A DNA stretch of 64,000 nt from Nitrospira sp. (GTDB lineage Bacteria; Nitrospirota; Nitrospiria; Nitrospirales; Nitrospiraceae), in assembly GCA_029194665.1 (NCBI GenBank), contig JARFXO010000003.1, positions 620,001-684,000 on the forward strand, given 5' to 3'. Both the position numbers and the translations under genes were made by a program. Each line of letters begins with the position of its first letter. The first letter of the stretch is position 1. Shown here piece by piece: positions 62,123 through 64,000 of this stretch. Under the pieces are notes generated by a model. That model was not told the origin of the DNA and did not search any database. It worked only from the letters and a program-made list of their open reading frames with translations.

Positions 62123-62773
62123 ATGAAGTCTGCAATAAAGGCCACCGCTGCCTCTGCGGTAGTTTCAGTATGTCTGATGGTGTTGGGCGTCCCCAGCCTC
62201 TGGGCGAATGATCCCAGCTATGGTCATGGCCATGCTGGAGGAGGACATGGCTATGGAAAAGGGATGATGCACAGCGGCACCGGGCATTTGATCCGACACC
62301 TGCTCAAGCACGAAAAGGACATCGGACTCACAACCGACCAAGTCACCAAGCTGAAAGACATCCAGCTCGATCTCGACAAAACACGCATCAAGGCCGAGGC
62401 CGAGATCCAAATCGCGGAGCGTGAACTGAGAGCGCTAACCGATGAAGAGAAATCCGATCTCGCTGCGATCGAAACCAAGCTCAAGCAGAGCGAAGATTTG
62501 CAAGTCGGCCTGCGGATGACTTCCATCAAGACACGTCGTGAGGTGATGAGCCTGCTGACCCCGGAACAACGTGCGAAAGAACACTCCGAGCATGACAAAA
62601 TGATGCAGCAGCACAAAGGCTATGGAACTCCTCATGGTGGTGGAATGTCCTATGGCGCTTACCCACATGGGGGCAATCCTCATGGAAGTAATCCGTATGG
62701 TGGTAATCCGCATGGCAAGAATCCTCATGAGGCCGTACCCCCTACCACGCCCGGCAACATGTCTGTCCAGTAA
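62123..62773 (+). CDS. Spy/CpxP-like periplasmic protein with His-rich repeat tail
   Basis: 216 aa. Signal peptide ~1-28 (VVSVCLMVLGVPSLWA). The core (~55-165) has the LTxxQ motifs of Spy/CpxP-family stress proteins: GLTTDQVTKLKDIQLDLDKT and SLLTPEQRAKEHSEHDKMM. The flanks are very rich in His and Gly (YGHGHAGGGHGYGKGMMHSG at the front; tandem NPHGG-like units near residues 180-205). The repeat tail could bind nickel, copper or zinc. AAGGAGG lies 7-8 bases before the ATG. Spy-type proteins are periplasmic chaperones and metal-stress indicators; a sensor role is inference. The next gene, ilvD, starts 18 bp later but is functionally unrelated. Confidence 0.85.
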   Translation: MKSAIKATAASAVVSVCLMVLGVPSLWANDPSYGHGHAGGGHGYGKGMMHSGTGHLIRHLLKHEKDIGLTTDQVTKLKDIQLDLDKTRIKAEAEIQIAERELRALTDEEKSDLAAIETKLKQSEDLQVGLRMTSIKTRREVMSLLTPEQRAKEHSEHDKMMQQHKGYGTPHGGGMSYGAYPHGGNPHGSNPYGGNPHGKNPHEAVPPTTPGNMSVQ

Positions 62774-62791
62774 TGGGAACACAAGGACCGA

Positions 62792-64000
62792 TGAAAAAAG
62801 AAGTTCGACTTCGGAGTCATGATCTTCTGGTCGGGGCTGGTCGTGCTCCAGCGAGGGCCATGTTGAAAGCCGTCGGCTTTACGGACGACGACCTGTCGAA
62901 ACCTCTCGTTGGTGTGGCCAATACATGGATCGAGATCATGCCGTGTAATTTTCACTTGCGGCGGCTTTCCGAGAGGGTGAAAGCAGGGGTCAGAGCGGCC
63001 GGGGGTACTCCTGTTGAATACAACACCATCGCGGTATCCGATGGGATCTCGATGGGAACGGAAGGGATGAAGGCTTCCCTGATCAGTCGCGAGGTCATCG
63101 CGGATTCGATCGAGCTCGTTGCGCGTGGACATTTGTTTGATGCCGTCGTCGCCCTGTCGGGTTGCGACAAAACGATTCCCGGGACGGTCATGGCCCTTGC
63201 TCGATTGAACGTGCCGTCGCTCATGCTCTACGGCGGCTCGATCCTGCCGGGACAGTTTCAGGGACATGACGTGACCATTCAGGATGTCTTTGAAGCAGTC
63301 GGCAAACATGCGTCGGGAAAGATGACCGACGCCGAGCTGAAGGACTTGGAAGATCACGCGTGCCCTGGGCCTGGAGCTTGCGGAGGCCAGTTCACGGCCA
63401 ATACCATGGCCATTGCGTTTGAGTTCCTGGGCATTTCACCGATGGGTCGCAATGGGGTTCCCGCCATGGATGGTCGGAAAGACGATGTTGCCTTTGAATG
63501 CGGCAAGATGGTGATGGAGCTTGTGAAGCAGGATCTGCGCCCGCGTCAGATTATCACCCGAAGGTCGCTGGAGAACGCCATTGCTGCCGTCGCCACGACC
63601 GGAGGTTCAACGAACGCCGTATTGCATCTCCTTGCCATTGCCCGTGAGTCCGGAATCAAGCTGACCATCGACGACTTCGACAAGATCAACCGCAAGGTCC
63701 CTCTACTCGCCGACCTCAAGCCGGGGGGCCGCTTCGCCGCAGCCGATCTCTATGCGGCAGGCGGCACAACTCTAGTGGCGAAGCGATTGCTGGAGGCAGG
63801 CCTCCTCCATCAGAATCAGCCCACCGTCACAGGTCGAACAATTGGTGAAGAGGCATCACAGGCTCGTGAAACGCCTGGGCAACAAGTCTTGCGTCCCCTG
63901 GCCCACCCCATCAAACCAACAGGGGGGCTTGTCATACTAAAGGGCAATTTGGCACCGGAAGGTTGCGTAGTGAAGGTTGCCGGTCATTCGATGACCAAAT
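62792..64000 (+). CDS. ilvD: Dihydroxy-acid dehydratase (3' end outside window)
   Basis: 403 codons are visible from ATG 62792 (SD ACAAGGACC about 5 bases upstream) and the frame is open at base 64000; family length is 550-570 aa, so ~70% is present. It dehydrates 2,3-dihydroxy acids in valine/isoleucine/leucine synthesis. Fe-S and Mg sites are clear: MPCNFHLRRLSERVK, SDGISMGTEGMKASLISREV, SGCDKTIPGTVMAL and CPGPGACGGQFTANTMA. The start LRSHDLLVGAGRAPARAML is typical. Not an operon with the Spy-like gene in any functional sense. Confidence 0.96.

Noticed and set aside
1-64000. tRNA, rRNA, tmRNA and riboswitch patterns
   Set aside because: Intergenic regions were scanned for GTTCRANYC-type T-loops and common aptamer cores; none was convincing. 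A covariance-model search would be decisive.

Overview
The window reads as a contiguous piece of a moderately GC-rich (roughly high-50s % by eye) Gram-negative chromosome. The family mix (RND pump, many small lipoproteins, bacterial animal-type haem peroxidase, TenA, SoxC-type sulfite dehydrogenase, REP-associated tyrosine transposases, TtuA-like thiolase, class II fumarase) resembles Nitrospira (Nitrospirota). That assignment is inference from remembered family resemblance; no rRNA or marker search was possible. I saw no tRNA, rRNA, CRISPR array or prophage.

Layout. 0-7 kb: the 3' end of a molybdopterin oxidoreductase, pyrophosphatase, then an accessory stretch with a dead and an intact REP-type transposase, a secreted triple-repeat protein, a dead HigA antitoxin, a 137-bp MITE-like element and two divergent methyltransferases. 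7-15 kb (all minus): two lipoproteins, an RND adaptor/permease pair and a NarL-type two-component system. 15.9-23.7 kb: small membrane protein, fumarase, NlpC/P60-like lipoprotein, Tex, TenA, ArsI-like lyase and SigZ. 23.8-30.6 kb: haem peroxidase, flavoprotein, AraC regulator plus SDR, coiled-coil lipoprotein, ferritin-like protein, second MITE copy. 30.7-35.2 kb: dnaE-accA.

35.6-46.8 kb is the most unusual part. It holds a tandem-TIR protein, a transposase scrap and a frameshifted PIN toxin with its partner. It also holds a tandemly duplicated two-gene cassette (OmpA-like protein plus long coiled-coil/HhH protein), in which one copy lost most of OmpA and the membrane anchor of the coiled-coil protein while its 101-residue repeats grew from two to five. 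HdeD and NUDIX scraps and soxC with a decayed soxD follow.

46.9-64 kb is mostly housekeeping: RsbRD-N protein, purH, purD, lipoprotein, FmdB, then rsmD-coaD-aminotransferase (overlapping genes), a 57-aa zinc ribbon, radC, EF-G-like GTPase, HtrA protease, TrkA-C protein, TtuA-like thiolase, DnaJ-like chaperone, Spy-like protein and the 5' part of ilvD.

Functional threads: envelope stress and efflux (RND pump, HtrA, Spy-like, many lipoproteins), metal/arsenic response (ArsI-like and SigZ), nucleotide, CoA and branched-chain amino acid biosynthesis, and a decaying accessory zone rich in toxin-antitoxin and transposase remnants. Starts were moved inward where a Shine-Dalgarno sequence or family N-terminus argued for it; these choices are stated per gene.
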